From UBA11855 sp964591705 (GTDB lineage: Archaea; Thermoproteota; Bathyarchaeia; Bathyarchaeales; Bathycorpusculaceae), in assembly GCA_964591705.1 (NCBI GenBank), contig CAZQCX010000023.1, positions 1 to 22,808 of the forward strand: DNA of 22,808 nucleotides, read 5' to 3'. Position 1 is the stretch's first letter. The number at the start of each line of letters is the position of its first letter. Below, one piece after another: positions 15,001 through 22,750 of this stretch. The notes under the pieces are model-generated. The model was not told the DNA's origin. It did not search any database and saw nothing but the letters and a program-made list of their open reading frames with translations. A program made the translations under genes and the position numbers.

Positions 15001-15010
15001 AAAATAAACC
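15001..15010 (-). promoter_or_regulatory. TATA-like box for the class I aminotransferase
   Basis: On the minus strand this reads GGTTTATTTT. Its centre predicts a transcript start near 14979, inside operator copy 1. Confidence 0.5.
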
Positions 15011-15047
15011 TTCCTAAGAACATTAGAAGTCGATTAGCTCCGATGGT

Positions 15048-15066
15048 CTTTGACCTTTGATCAAAG
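15048..15066. promoter_or_regulatory. Candidate operator copy 2 (CTTTGACC-N3-GATCAAAG)
   Basis: The same two arms as at 14968-14988 recur here in the same orientation with a 3-base spacer, about 45 bases upstream of the TATA-like box. The inner sequence also contains the perfect 12-bp palindrome CTTTGATCAAAG (15055-15066). The centre-to-centre distance between the copies is about 79 bases. Confidence 0.55.
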
Positions 15067-15115
15067 CAAAGTTTCGCAGAAATGATGCGGTGATATTTTC
15101 CGTCAGATATGTTGG

Positions 15116-16558
15116 CTAGTAGGATCGAGCGAAGTAGACTACTTCTTGTGCTTCTTCTCCGCCGTATACACATCGTTCAAGCAGTGTTTCTTTTTTAAAA
15201 GGCTTCAATCTGATCGTGGCGCCTGTTTCTTCTTTAATTTTTGCCTCGCATTCGGCGCTGCCACACCATGCTGCCTTCACGAACCCGCCCTTTTTCTTCA
15301 GGATTTTCTTGAATTCTTCATAGTCTTTTGCAAAGGAAGTTTTAGCCTCCAACTCTTTCCTTGCTTGGGCATAAAGGTTACACTGTATTTCCTGTAGAAG
15401 TTCGCTCACTATGCCCAATACTTCCTCTTCCCTCACGATGGTTTTTTGGCCTGTGTCGCGTCTTACAATTGTTGCTTGCTGTTGTCTGAGGTCTCGGGGA
15501 CCGATTTCAATGCGGATTGGCACGCCTTTGAGCTCCCACTCATTGAATTTCCAACCCGGGGTGTATTCTTTCCTGTCGTCTAGGGCTACTGCGAAGCCCA
15601 TTTCTTTCAGAGCTGAGTAGATCTGTTTCGTTTTTCCATCTATCGCCGTTGAGTCTGAGCCCTTGTAAGGGATGGGAATCACAACTACTTGGATGGGAGC
15701 TACTTTTGGGGGCAAGACGAGTCCTTTGTTGTCGCCGTGCACCATAATCAATGCTCCTATGAGTCGAGTGGTAAACCCCCAACTTGTCTGCCAGACAAAA
15801 TGGTCCTTCGCGTCTTCTCCAATAAACTTGATATCGAAGACTTTTCCGAAGTTTTGACCTAGATTGTGTGATGTTCCCATCTGAAGAGCCTTGCCATCAG
15901 GCATGATTGCTTCCAGAGTAGTCGTATACAGTGCACCTGCGAATTTCTCACTATCTGTCTTTTTTCCCACGACAACTGGTATTGCCAAGTATTTCTCGAT
16001 GACATCTCGGTATTCGCCGAGAGCATAAAGTACTTCTTCTTCGGCTTCTTCGCTTGTCGCGTGTGCTGTATGACCTTCTTGCCAAAGAAACTCCCTAGTT
16101 CTAAGGAAAGGTTTCGTAGCCTTTGTCTCCCATCTGACAATGTTGCACCACTGGTTGATCTTTATTGGTAGGTCTCTCCAGCTTCGGATCCACTTGGCGA
16201 ATGTGGCGTACATTATCGTCTCAGAAGTTGGCCTTATGGCAAGTTTCTCCTCCAGAGGTGTGTCTCCTCCATGGGTAACCCAAGCCACCTCTGGGATGAA
16301 GCCTTCAAAATGGTCGGCCTCCTTTCTCAGGAAGCTCTCAGGTATGAACATGGGAAAATACACGTTCCGATGCCCTGTCTCTTTGATCTTCCTGTTGAAG
16401 ACTTCCTGAATCTTCTCCCATATTGCATAAGCGTGTTCTCGTATGATCATGCAGCCTTTTATAGGGGCGTAGTCAGCCATTCCAGATTTAATGACAACTT
16501 CTGTATACCACTCTGAGAAATCCTCTTCTTTCTTCACTGTAATTCCAATGTCTGACAT
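15116..16558 (-). CDS. proS: Prolyl-tRNA synthetase (archaeal/eukaryotic type)
   Basis: 480 residues from the ATG at 16558, the usual size of ProRS without a bacterial editing insert. It charges tRNA-Pro. Class II motifs are seen: HRNVYFPMFIPES (63-75), RPTSETIMY (109-117), motif 2 with NIVRWET and FLRTREFLWQEGHTAH (139-166), and the C-terminal anticodon domain with PIRIEIGPRDL. The last domain ends in the typical tyrosine (FARSY). Its zinc site has C-x4-C (WCGSAEC) but only one Cys in the second pair (CVYGG instead of CVYCG). An upstream GTG at 16573 would add five residues, but a TATA-like box at 16591-16600 predicts a transcript start near 16569, favouring the ATG. Confidence 0.95.
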   Translation of the reverse strand: MSDIGITVKKEEDFSEWYTEVVIKSGMADYAPIKGCMIIREHAYAIWEKIQEVFNRKIKETGHRNVYFPMFIPESFLRKEADHFEGFIPEVAWVTHGGDTPLEEKLAIRPTSETIMYATFAKWIRSWRDLPIKINQWCNIVRWETKATKPFLRTREFLWQEGHTAHATSEEAEEEVLYALGEYRDVIEKYLAIPVVVGKKTDSEKFAGALYTTTLEAIMPDGKALQMGTSHNLGQNFGKVFDIKFIGEDAKDHFVWQTSWGFTTRLIGALIMVHGDNKGLVLPPKVAPIQVVVIPIPYKGSDSTAIDGKTKQIYSALKEMGFAVALDDRKEYTPGWKFNEWELKGVPIRIEIGPRDLRQQQATIVRRDTGQKTIVREEEVLGIVSELLQEIQCNLYAQARKELEAKTSFAKDYEEFKKILKKKGGFVKAAWCGSAECEAKIKEETGATIRLKPFKKETLLERCVYGGEEAQEVVYFARSY

Positions 16559-16590
16559 AGCAGTTTCCAGCACTGTGTTTCACGCTTGCC

Positions 16591-16600
16591 AAATATAACC
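16591..16600 (-). promoter_or_regulatory. TATA-like box for proS
   Basis: On the minus strand this reads GGTTATATTT. The predicted transcript start is near 16569, giving a leader of about 11 bases before the ATG at 16558. Confidence 0.55.
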
Positions 16601-16668
16601 GTAGCGCAGAGTTTGGACGCATGTGTGCAGAATAGTACAAGGCGCAAAGCCCTCGTTCAAGGTAAGAT

Positions 16669-16697
16669 ATGAGAAAGCTTATCAACAAACTTCTCAT
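16669..16697. promoter_or_regulatory. Inverted repeat in the promoter of the M29-like aminopeptidase
   Basis: ATGAGAA (16669-16675) and TTCTCAT (16691-16697) are perfectly complementary arms separated by 15 bases. They enclose the TATA-like AAAGCTTATCAA (16674-16685) of the plus-strand gene, so a dimeric regulator bound here could control its promoter. Confidence 0.35.
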
Positions 16698-16720
16698 CCT
16701 GATGTCTGAAGGTTCTCCAT

Positions 16721-17728
16721 ATGGATCCAGCTGTGGCAGCAAGAAATGCCTTGGCATGCGTGTTGGAAGCCAAGAAGAACGAGCGCCTAGTAATTTTCTG
16801 CGATGATGTTCGCGCGAATGTTGGAGATGCCTTTAGAAAAGGTGCAGAAGATCTTAAGGTAGATACAACCCTTGTGATGCTTAAGACAAAAGAGGGCGCT
16901 TTTCGAGATCAACTCCCTCCCGAGCATCAGCGTTTCCTCACGACACAGCGACCGGACATTTACGTTAATCTGTTGAGGGGAATCAGAGAAGAAACGCCTT
17001 TCAGGATAGACATTATTCATTCAGAGACCAGCGATCGCAAAACGCGACTTGGTCACTGCCCCGGGATAACCCTGGATATGCTTACAGAAGGCGCCCTTGC
17101 TTTAACAAAGAGCGAACACAGGGAAATGCAGGCTTTCGCAGCTAAACTGCTTAAGGATCTTAATAACGCTGACACAATAGAAGTCACGAATCCGGCTGGG
17201 ACAAATCTCACTTTCAGTGTGAATAATCGTGCCTTCTTCACGGACACCAAGATTGACTGGAGAACTATGAAGTGGATGAATCTCCCAACTGGAGAAGTCA
17301 TTGTTGCACCTGTCGAAACCTCCCTTAACGGCAAACTTGTTTGCGACATGGCAATAGGTGGTATAGGACCTGTTGACACACCTCTCACCATCCTGATTGA
17401 GGATGGCGCAGTCCAAGATACTTACTCGAAAAACACGGATGTGCAGAAACGCGTAGATGAATCGCTGGCAACTGACAGTATGGCAAAGGTCGTGGGAGAA
17501 TTTGCTTTCGGTCTAAACCCGAAGGCTCGCTTTGTCGAGGAATTTCTCGAATGTGAGAAAATAGAAGGAACAATTCACATAGCTTTCGGAGACAACATCG
17601 ACTATCCGTCGGGGCAGAATAATAGCAAGAACCATATGGACTTCCTAGTGAGCAATCCTGCAGTTAAGATACACCGGACAAATGGCAGCGTTGCGGAAGT
17701 GTTGAGTGCAGGTGTTTTTAGGCTTTGA
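16721..17728 (+). CDS. M29-like (thermophilic) metallo-aminopeptidase
   Basis: 335 residues. The C-terminal half carries the ligand set expected for the two-metal M29 aminopeptidases: E199 in VAPVETSLNGKLV, E260 in VGEFAFGLNPKA, H286 in GTIHIAFGDNI, and H305 with D307 in NNSKNHMDF; Y295 may be the catalytic tyrosine. These enzymes remove N-terminal residues from peptides. The N-terminal domain is shorter and more diverged than in AmpS or PepS, so this belongs to the broader COG2309-like group. The ATG at 16721 has GAAGGT at 16708-16713. It is divergent from proS, and S15 follows in the same direction from its own promoter. Confidence 0.82.
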   Translation: MDPAVAARNALACVLEAKKNERLVIFCDDVRANVGDAFRKGAEDLKVDTTLVMLKTKEGAFRDQLPPEHQRFLTTQRPDIYVNLLRGIREETPFRIDIIHSETSDRKTRLGHCPGITLDMLTEGALALTKSEHREMQAFAAKLLKDLNNADTIEVTNPAGTNLTFSVNNRAFFTDTKIDWRTMKWMNLPTGEVIVAPVETSLNGKLVCDMAIGGIGPVDTPLTILIEDGAVQDTYSKNTDVQKRVDESLATDSMAKVVGEFAFGLNPKARFVEEFLECEKIEGTIHIAFGDNIDYPSGQNNSKNHMDFLVSNPAVKIHRTNGSVAEVLSAGVFRL

Positions 17729-17845
17729 TTGAAACAGGTAAACATCTTGGACACGGAAATGCAGATACTGCCCCTTCCTTGGGATAGACCTCGGGGTAAC
17801 ACGGAAGAACCAGTTGATAATGAATCTTCCAACAAAACACAGCTA

Positions 17846-17855
17846 TTTTTAAATA
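17846..17855 (+). promoter_or_regulatory. TATA-like box for the S15-DHH-Pcc1 group
   Basis: TTTTTAAATA is centred near 17851, predicting a transcript start near 17878. AGGTG at 17885-17889 and the ATG at 17896 follow in order, supporting the shorter S15 start over the ATG at 17866. Confidence 0.6.
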
Positions 17856-17895
17856 TTCGTGTACAATGGGTCATAGAAGAGTTCAGGTGCCAGCA

Positions 17896-18336
17896 ATGCC
17901 CAAACAGGAAAAGGGAAGATCTCATTCAATTAGGCCCGTTAGCAGGCGAGCACCTAGCTGGTGCAAGTATCAGCCGGAAGAAGTCGAAGCTTTCGTAATA
18001 AAACTCGCCAAAGAAGGGCACTCGATGAGCAGCATCGGCACCATTCTTCGCGATCAATACGCCATCCCCCTTACCAAGTCAATAACTGGAAAGAGCATAA
18101 GCGAAATACTCGAAGCCGCCAACCTGTCTCCCGCCTTGCCTGAGGATCTATCCGATTTGATTAAGAAAGCGCAGAGTATGGCTGTCCACATGGAAAAAAA
18201 CAAGAAGGATCTACACAACAAGCGGAACATGCAGATAATAGAAGCCAGGATCCACAAACTGTCAAGATACTACAAACGTGAAGGCATACTGCCGAAGAAT
18301 TGGAAATACGAAGCGAAAGTGGCCTCAGTCACTTAA
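17896..18336 (+). CDS. rps15: 30S ribosomal protein S15 (uS15)
   Basis: 146 residues with the archaeal/eukaryotic N-terminal extension (RPVSRRAPSWCKYQPEEVEAFVIKLAKEGHSMSSIGTILRDQYAIP) and the S15 core (HNKRNMQIIEARIHKLSRYYKREGILPKNWKY). S15 binds 16S rRNA and sits at the subunit interface. The ATG at 17896 is chosen because AGGTG lies seven bases upstream and the TATA-like box fits it; an ATG at 17866 would add ten residues ahead of the predicted transcript start. It leads the S15-DHH-Pcc1 group, a gene order known from many archaea. Confidence 0.95.
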   Translation: MPKQEKGRSHSIRPVSRRAPSWCKYQPEEVEAFVIKLAKEGHSMSSIGTILRDQYAIPLTKSITGKSISEILEAANLSPALPEDLSDLIKKAQSMAVHMEKNKKDLHNKRNMQIIEARIHKLSRYYKREGILPKNWKYEAKVASVT

Positions 18337-18391
18337 ACAGTTTTCATCTCGTGCATTGCAGGCGTTACAGCTTTAAGTCATAGGATACATC

Positions 18392-19876
18392 ATGCTCCAA
18401 AGAGTAGAAACAATGACAGCTCATCAGACTTCCTTCGAAGCATTTCTTCACTCGGCTGACAGTGCGGCAAGGGTGGTGAAAGAAATCGCTGAAAGAGATG
18501 GAATTGTGCAGGTCTTTTCCCATCTGGATGCTGATGGTGTCGCAGCAGCAGGAGTAGTTTCCAAAGCTCTATGGCGATTAGGTTTGAGGTTTCGAGTCAA
18601 GGTCACCCAGTGGGTTGATGAGAAGATTCTAAGCGAAATAGCCTCAACAAGACCCGACCTAGTTATTCTTACAGATTTTGGAAGTGGCTACCTGCCTTTT
18701 CTGAACGAGAAGACACCGAATCAACGTTTTGTTGTCTTGGATCATCATCAGATTAGCGGAGAAGTCGATAACACCAATTTTGTTCACGTTAACCCGCATC
18801 TCCATGGCATCGACGGAGCTACGGAAGTAAGCGGGGCTGGAGTTGCATATTTTGCGATGAAAGCGTTGGACGCTAAGAATGTCGATCTGTCACCTTTGGC
18901 TGTGGTTGGTGCCCTAGGGGATATGCAGGACAAATATGAACAGAGGAAACTTGGGGGACTGAACGGGAAAATACTCGAGGATGCCGTCGCAGCTGGTTTG
19001 GTCATCGTGGAGAAAGATTTGACATTTTTTGGCAGGGAGACTCGTCCGATACACAAAGCTCTTGTATCCTCAACAAACCCCTTTGTTCCAGGTATAAGCG
19101 GCAACGAAAGCGCAACCGTCGCTTTGCTTGATCATTTAGGCATAAAGCTGAGGGAAGGAGACAAATGGCGCGCACTCAGAGATTTGACACCAGATGAGAA
19201 GAGAGCGCTCTGTAGCGCTTTGGCAGAGCATTTGCTCTCGAAAAGTCTCCACTTGGAAGTGTCTGCTCTTGTGGGGAATGTCTATGTTTTGACTCATGAA
19301 CAACCATCTACGCCCCTCAAGGATGCACGGGAATTCAGTGTTGTCTTGAACTCAACAGGCCGTCTTGACAGACCAAGTCTCGGAATAGCAGTTTGCATGG
19401 GTGACCGCGGTGCTGCCTTGGATGAGGCAAATCAGGTTTTGGACAACTACCGAAAGGAAATTAGTAGGTATTTGGCTTGGGTGATGGAAGCTCCAGAGCG
19501 GCTACGGGAGTTCGAATATGTTTATGTGGTTTATGGTGAAAACGCAGTAAACGAGAAAGTCATAGGGACAATAGCGTCAATTCTGGCGTATAATCTAATG
19601 TCTGAGAAAGCTATTCTTGCTTTTGCGAACGTCTCAGAAGAGAGTATTGCAAAGTTTTCTGCCAGAACCACAGAGACTGCGGTTCAGAAAGGCATGAACT
19701 TGGGAGATGTCCTGCGCATTGCTTCGGAAATGTATGGTGGAAAGGGTGGAGGGCACAACATCGCAGCGGGCTGTCAGGTGCCACTGGGTCAGGTTGAGAA
19801 TTTTATCAAGATCGCAAACGAGCTAGTGGGAAAACAACTTCGTGGTGAAAAGTTTGGAAGCAACAGTAAAACTTGA
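18392..19876 (+). CDS. DHH/RecJ-like phosphoesterase (archaeal single-strand exonuclease family)
   Basis: 494 residues. DHH-family motifs are intact: HLDADG (44-49), TDFGSG (94-99), DHH (117-119) and GALGDMQD (173-180), all metal ligands. The C-terminal DHHA1 domain carries GGKGGGHNIAAG. Archaeal proteins of this kind include RecJ-like nucleases and the GINS-associated nuclease, acting in replication, repair or RNA turnover; which of these applies is not decided by sequence alone. The start may be the ATG at 18392 or the one at 18413; a TATA-like CTTTAAG at 18371-18377 would favour 18413, while co-transcription with S15 allows either. Its last 35 bases overlap pcc1. Confidence 0.88.
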   Translation: MLQRVETMTAHQTSFEAFLHSADSAARVVKEIAERDGIVQVFSHLDADGVAAAGVVSKALWRLGLRFRVKVTQWVDEKILSEIASTRPDLVILTDFGSGYLPFLNEKTPNQRFVVLDHHQISGEVDNTNFVHVNPHLHGIDGATEVSGAGVAYFAMKALDAKNVDLSPLAVVGALGDMQDKYEQRKLGGLNGKILEDAVAAGLVIVEKDLTFFGRETRPIHKALVSSTNPFVPGISGNESATVALLDHLGIKLREGDKWRALRDLTPDEKRALCSALAEHLLSKSLHLEVSALVGNVYVLTHEQPSTPLKDAREFSVVLNSTGRLDRPSLGIAVCMGDRGAALDEANQVLDNYRKEISRYLAWVMEAPERLREFEYVYVVYGENAVNEKVIGTIASILAYNLMSEKAILAFANVSEESIAKFSARTTETAVQKGMNLGDVLRIASEMYGGKGGGHNIAAGCQVPLGQVENFIKIANELVGKQLRGEKFGSNSKT

Positions 19877-20099
19877 GTATGATGACGAAAAAACTGCTGC
19901 AGCCGTTGCTGATGCACTTTCACCTGACAATCTGAAAACACCCGTTGGGCTTTTTGTGAAAACTGCCAGAGAGGAGTGTTGCGTTGTTACTGTTATCAAG
20001 GCTGAGGTGAAACTGGCTACCTTCATTTCTACAATCGATGACTTGCTTGCCAGCGCTTCCACTGCGGAAAAAGCATTAGTTGTTGTTAGAGAACCTTGA
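19842..20099 (+). CDS. pcc1: KEOPS complex subunit Pcc1
   Basis: 85 residues of the small CTAG/Pcc1 alpha-beta fold. Marks are the opening VKLEYDDEKTAAAVADALSPDN, the central LFVKTA, and AEVKLATFISTIDDLLASASTAEKAL at the end. Pcc1 is the dimerisation subunit of KEOPS, which makes the t6A modification at position 37 of ANN-decoding tRNAs. The start is GTG at 19842 (GTG GTG), giving a 35-base overlap with the DHH gene in another frame. The order S15-RecJ-like-Pcc1 is a recurrent archaeal cluster and supports the call. The other KEOPS subunits are not in the window. Confidence 0.88.
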   Translation: MVKSLEATVKLEYDDEKTAAAVADALSPDNLKTPVGLFVKTAREECCVVTVIKAEVKLATFISTIDDLLASASTAEKALVVVREP

Positions 20100-20200
20100 G
20101 CGATCCTCAAACTGTATCCATTCGCTGCCAAGATACTCTGGATTCAAAATTGGATGTCGATCTTTTGCTTAGGTCAACCGATTGAGTACTACTCCTCACT

Positions 20201-21598
20201 CTAACTCTTGCCAAGCTTCAGTCTAGCCCAACCCTTAAGGTGTACCGCAATCGTTAGAGCGGTGCTGAGAGTCCAGAACTTACGCTTGCGGGAATTATGG
20301 AGGAAAAAGCTTGGGCGCAGATAGAAATGGTGGAATGCAGCCTCTCGCAGTGTTCCCAGCTTCTTCATGCTTAACCACGGTGTTTCAAAAATCGGTGTGG
20401 TCGTATCGTATTTATCAAAATCGGTCACTCTCAGCCAGCCTTTTTCCGTGGCCATGTCATACAGGGGGGTGCCTGGAAAAGGCGTCGCTACATTGTAAAA
20501 TCCAACGTCGTCCGGGCTTATCCTTTCCACGAATTTAATCGTTTTCCAAGCAGATTCTATTGTTTCGCCTGGGAAACCCAAGATAACATTCGGAACTGGT
20601 TTGAGTCCTACTTCCCTTACCCATTTGAACACCTGCGTTGTCAGTTCGGGCGAGATCCCTTTTTTCATGGCATCAAGAACTTGCTGGGAGCCAGATTCGA
20701 CTCCGAACCAGACGCTGATGCAGCCTGCCTCTTTCATTTTCAAGAGCAGTTCTTTCGTTAGCATGTCTACTCTGGTTCCGCAGTTCCACTCAATTTTGAG
20801 GTTGCGCCTCAGGATCTCGCTACAGATTTCCATTGTTCTTACCGGATCCACAGTGAACGCATCATCGCAAAAAGTGAATTTTGCCACGCGATAGGTCTTG
20901 TGCAGGAACTCGAGTTCATCAACGACGTTTTTGGGGCTTCTATTGCGGTATTTTCGTCCATGCATCCTTACCGTCGTGCAGAACTCACACCAGTACACGC
21001 AGCCTCTGCTTGCAGCCAGATAGAGGATGTCCTCGTGTTCTCGCAGTTTTTCCATAGGCCAAAGATGGCGAGCTGGGAATGGGAGTGCGTCAAGGTCTTC
21101 AATGTATGGTCTATCAGAATTTCTGATGATTTGCCCATTCTTCCTGCATGTTGTTCCAAAAACATCATGGATGTCTTTCTTTTCTTCCACCTTTTGGGCA
21201 ATCTCGAGCACCGTGTTCTCGCCTTCTTTTCTGACGATGACATCCAGCTCCGGACATTCTTGCAGGGCTTTTTCATCCCAGAATGTGACGTGGGGACCGC
21301 CTATGAGAGTCAAGCAGTTTGGATGGAGTTCTTTGGCAATTACCGCAATTTTCAAGGCAGACTTATATGTAAGGGTTGTAGCAGTCATCCCCACAATGTC
21401 TGGTTTGCGTTTGCGAAGTTCGGTTCTGAACTCTTCAAAGGAAATCTTCAGAACTTGGCAGTCAATCACGTCAACTTTGAAATCTTTTTTTTCGAGAACA
21501 GCTGCAAGGTAGCCCAGTCCGAGAAGCGCGAAAGGCAAATGCGCAACTGCACCTGTGGGGGAAGGCGGGTTCACCAGAGTGATTCGAGTTTTCATCAT
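20201..21598 (-). CDS. B12-binding-domain radical SAM protein
   Basis: 465 residues from the ATG at 21598 (GTG 21604 and ATG 21595 are alternatives). The N-terminus is a cobalamin-binding-like Rossmann domain (LVNPPSPTG, LGLGYLAAVLE, VDVIDCQ, IVGMTATT, LIGGPHVT), without the DxHxxG base, as usual for this group. The radical SAM core has C200-x3-C204-x2-C207 (CVYWCEFC) for the 4Fe-4S cluster, followed by FTFCDDAFT, FGVESGS and GFPGET. A basic C-terminal region follows. Such enzymes do methylations, cyclisations or C-C couplings on lipids, cofactors and other molecules; members include lipid-modifying enzymes of archaea, but the substrate here is unknown. The gene stands alone, converging on pcc1. 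Confidence 0.88.
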   Translation of the reverse strand: MMKTRITLVNPPSPTGAVAHLPFALLGLGYLAAVLEKKDFKVDVIDCQVLKISFEEFRTELRKRKPDIVGMTATTLTYKSALKIAVIAKELHPNCLTLIGGPHVTFWDEKALQECPELDVIVRKEGENTVLEIAQKVEEKKDIHDVFGTTCRKNGQIIRNSDRPYIEDLDALPFPARHLWPMEKLREHEDILYLAASRGCVYWCEFCTTVRMHGRKYRNRSPKNVVDELEFLHKTYRVAKFTFCDDAFTVDPVRTMEICSEILRRNLKIEWNCGTRVDMLTKELLLKMKEAGCISVWFGVESGSQQVLDAMKKGISPELTTQVFKWVREVGLKPVPNVILGFPGETIESAWKTIKFVERISPDDVGFYNVATPFPGTPLYDMATEKGWLRVTDFDKYDTTTPIFETPWLSMKKLGTLREAAFHHFYLRPSFFLHNSRKRKFWTLSTALTIAVHLKGWARLKLGKS

Positions 21599-21699
21599 CT
21601 TCACTGCTTTCGTCCCGAAAAATACGCGGCGATGAATGCTTAAACATTTCGTAGGAACACTGAGTGAGGGAACAACAGGGTTTTCTTTGGTTCTTTCGG

Positions 21700-22686
21700 T
21701 TACAGGAGGTTAGCGAACAAGTTTGGAGGCCATTTCTTCCAAGCTGGGGTTACATAGATATAGGTTTGTTCAACGCCAGGTATTTTTCGAAGTTTCGTTG
21801 TTGCTTCGAACAAATCATCGAAGTCATGCAGGAAAAAAGTGCCGTGCACGTCATAAGGGCCGGCATTCTTGATCATTACCACAAGGTTAGGTATTTTGAG
21901 CATCTGCGTGTAGATTTCTGGTATGTTGCTTCTCTTTGCAACCTTTGTGTAGAAGAACGCGAAAGCTTGGTATCCGAGTTTTGTCAGATCTATGGTTATG
22001 GTCGAGAGGGTCAGCAGCGATCCTTTCAGTCTTCTGTATCGCTGAATCACGTTTTTCGTTGAAATACCAACTTGCTGACCTATTTTCTTGAAAGGCATGC
22101 GGGCGTTTTCCGCTAGTATACTAGCTATTCTTCGATCTGTTTCGTCAATTTCGACCTTCTCATCGCCCAACATAATTGTCGTGGCAGTGTATGGAGTTTC
22201 CGTTTCAATAGTTGAGGAACCGAAAACTAGCTTGTCCATATGTTCAAGATATATTGCTTCAGTCCAAATGATAGTCTCCACTCGTTTCACGAGGGGGTGA
22301 GACTCCAAGTCCTGTATCGTATCGTTAAGCTCGCGCAAGTTGCGAAAGACTGCAACTGCAAAAATACTGTATTTGCCAAATGGACCAACAATAGTGATGT
22401 GCTTATACTGCTTCTTCTTGAGGAACTCTGTGACTTCTTCCTCATTCTCCGTCGCTGTCGAAATTCCTAGATCAATGACGCACTCAAACCCCAAGCTGTG
22501 CGGATTCACTAAAGTTATTTCGCCGTTGATTATGCCTTCTCTCCACAGATTCTTGTACCGCATTCTAACAGCGCCAATCGAGATTTTGCAATCTCGGGCA
22601 ATTCTAGTAAAGCTGGTCCTTGAATCCTTTAGAAGGATCTTCAATATTTTGGCATCGATTTCGTCGATTTTCGACAGACTCTGCAT
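21700..22686 (-). CDS. Tandem Lrp/AsnC transcriptional regulator (two HTH + RAM units)
   Basis: 328 residues, about twice a normal Lrp/AsnC protein. The first unit is HTH at about 5-55 (IDEIDAKILKILLKDSR, IGAVRMRYKNLWREGII) plus an effector-binding RAM-like domain at about 66-150. The second unit is HTH at about 178-222 (IDETDRRIASILAENAR, KNVIQRYRRLKG) plus a RAM-like domain at about 235-315 (GPYDVHGTFFLHDFDDL, VEQTYIYVTPAWKKWP). The second HTH has lost a few residues of the wing. Lrp proteins sense amino acids and bind palindromic DNA. The ATG at 22686 has GGGA just upstream and a TATA-like GTTTAA at 22732-22738. Nearby aminotransferase promoters are possible targets, by inference only. Confidence 0.88.
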   Translation of the reverse strand: MQSLSKIDEIDAKILKILLKDSRTSFTRIARDCKISIGAVRMRYKNLWREGIINGEITLVNPHSLGFECVIDLGISTATENEEEVTEFLKKKQYKHITIVGPFGKYSIFAVAVFRNLRELNDTIQDLESHPLVKRVETIIWTEAIYLEHMDKLVFGSSTIETETPYTATTIMLGDEKVEIDETDRRIASILAENARMPFKKIGQQVGISTKNVIQRYRRLKGSLLTLSTITIDLTKLGYQAFAFFYTKVAKRSNIPEIYTQMLKIPNLVVMIKNAGPYDVHGTFFLHDFDDLFEATTKLRKIPGVEQTYIYVTPAWKKWPPNLFANLL

Positions 22687-22750
22687 TTTCCCTTTTCTCT
22701 AGGTTTTCTAACGGGAAAGCGTCTGAGACAGTTAAACCTTTCTCGATGCT

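Noticed and set aside
17729..17895. Short plus-strand frame between the aminopeptidase and S15
   Set aside because: It reads through the S15 promoter and N-terminus in another frame and has no protein-like features.
20900..21643. Long plus-strand open frame (247 codons) antisense to the radical SAM gene
   Set aside because: It lies opposite a strongly recognisable radical SAM coding sequence and its translation resembles no protein; it is a shadow frame.
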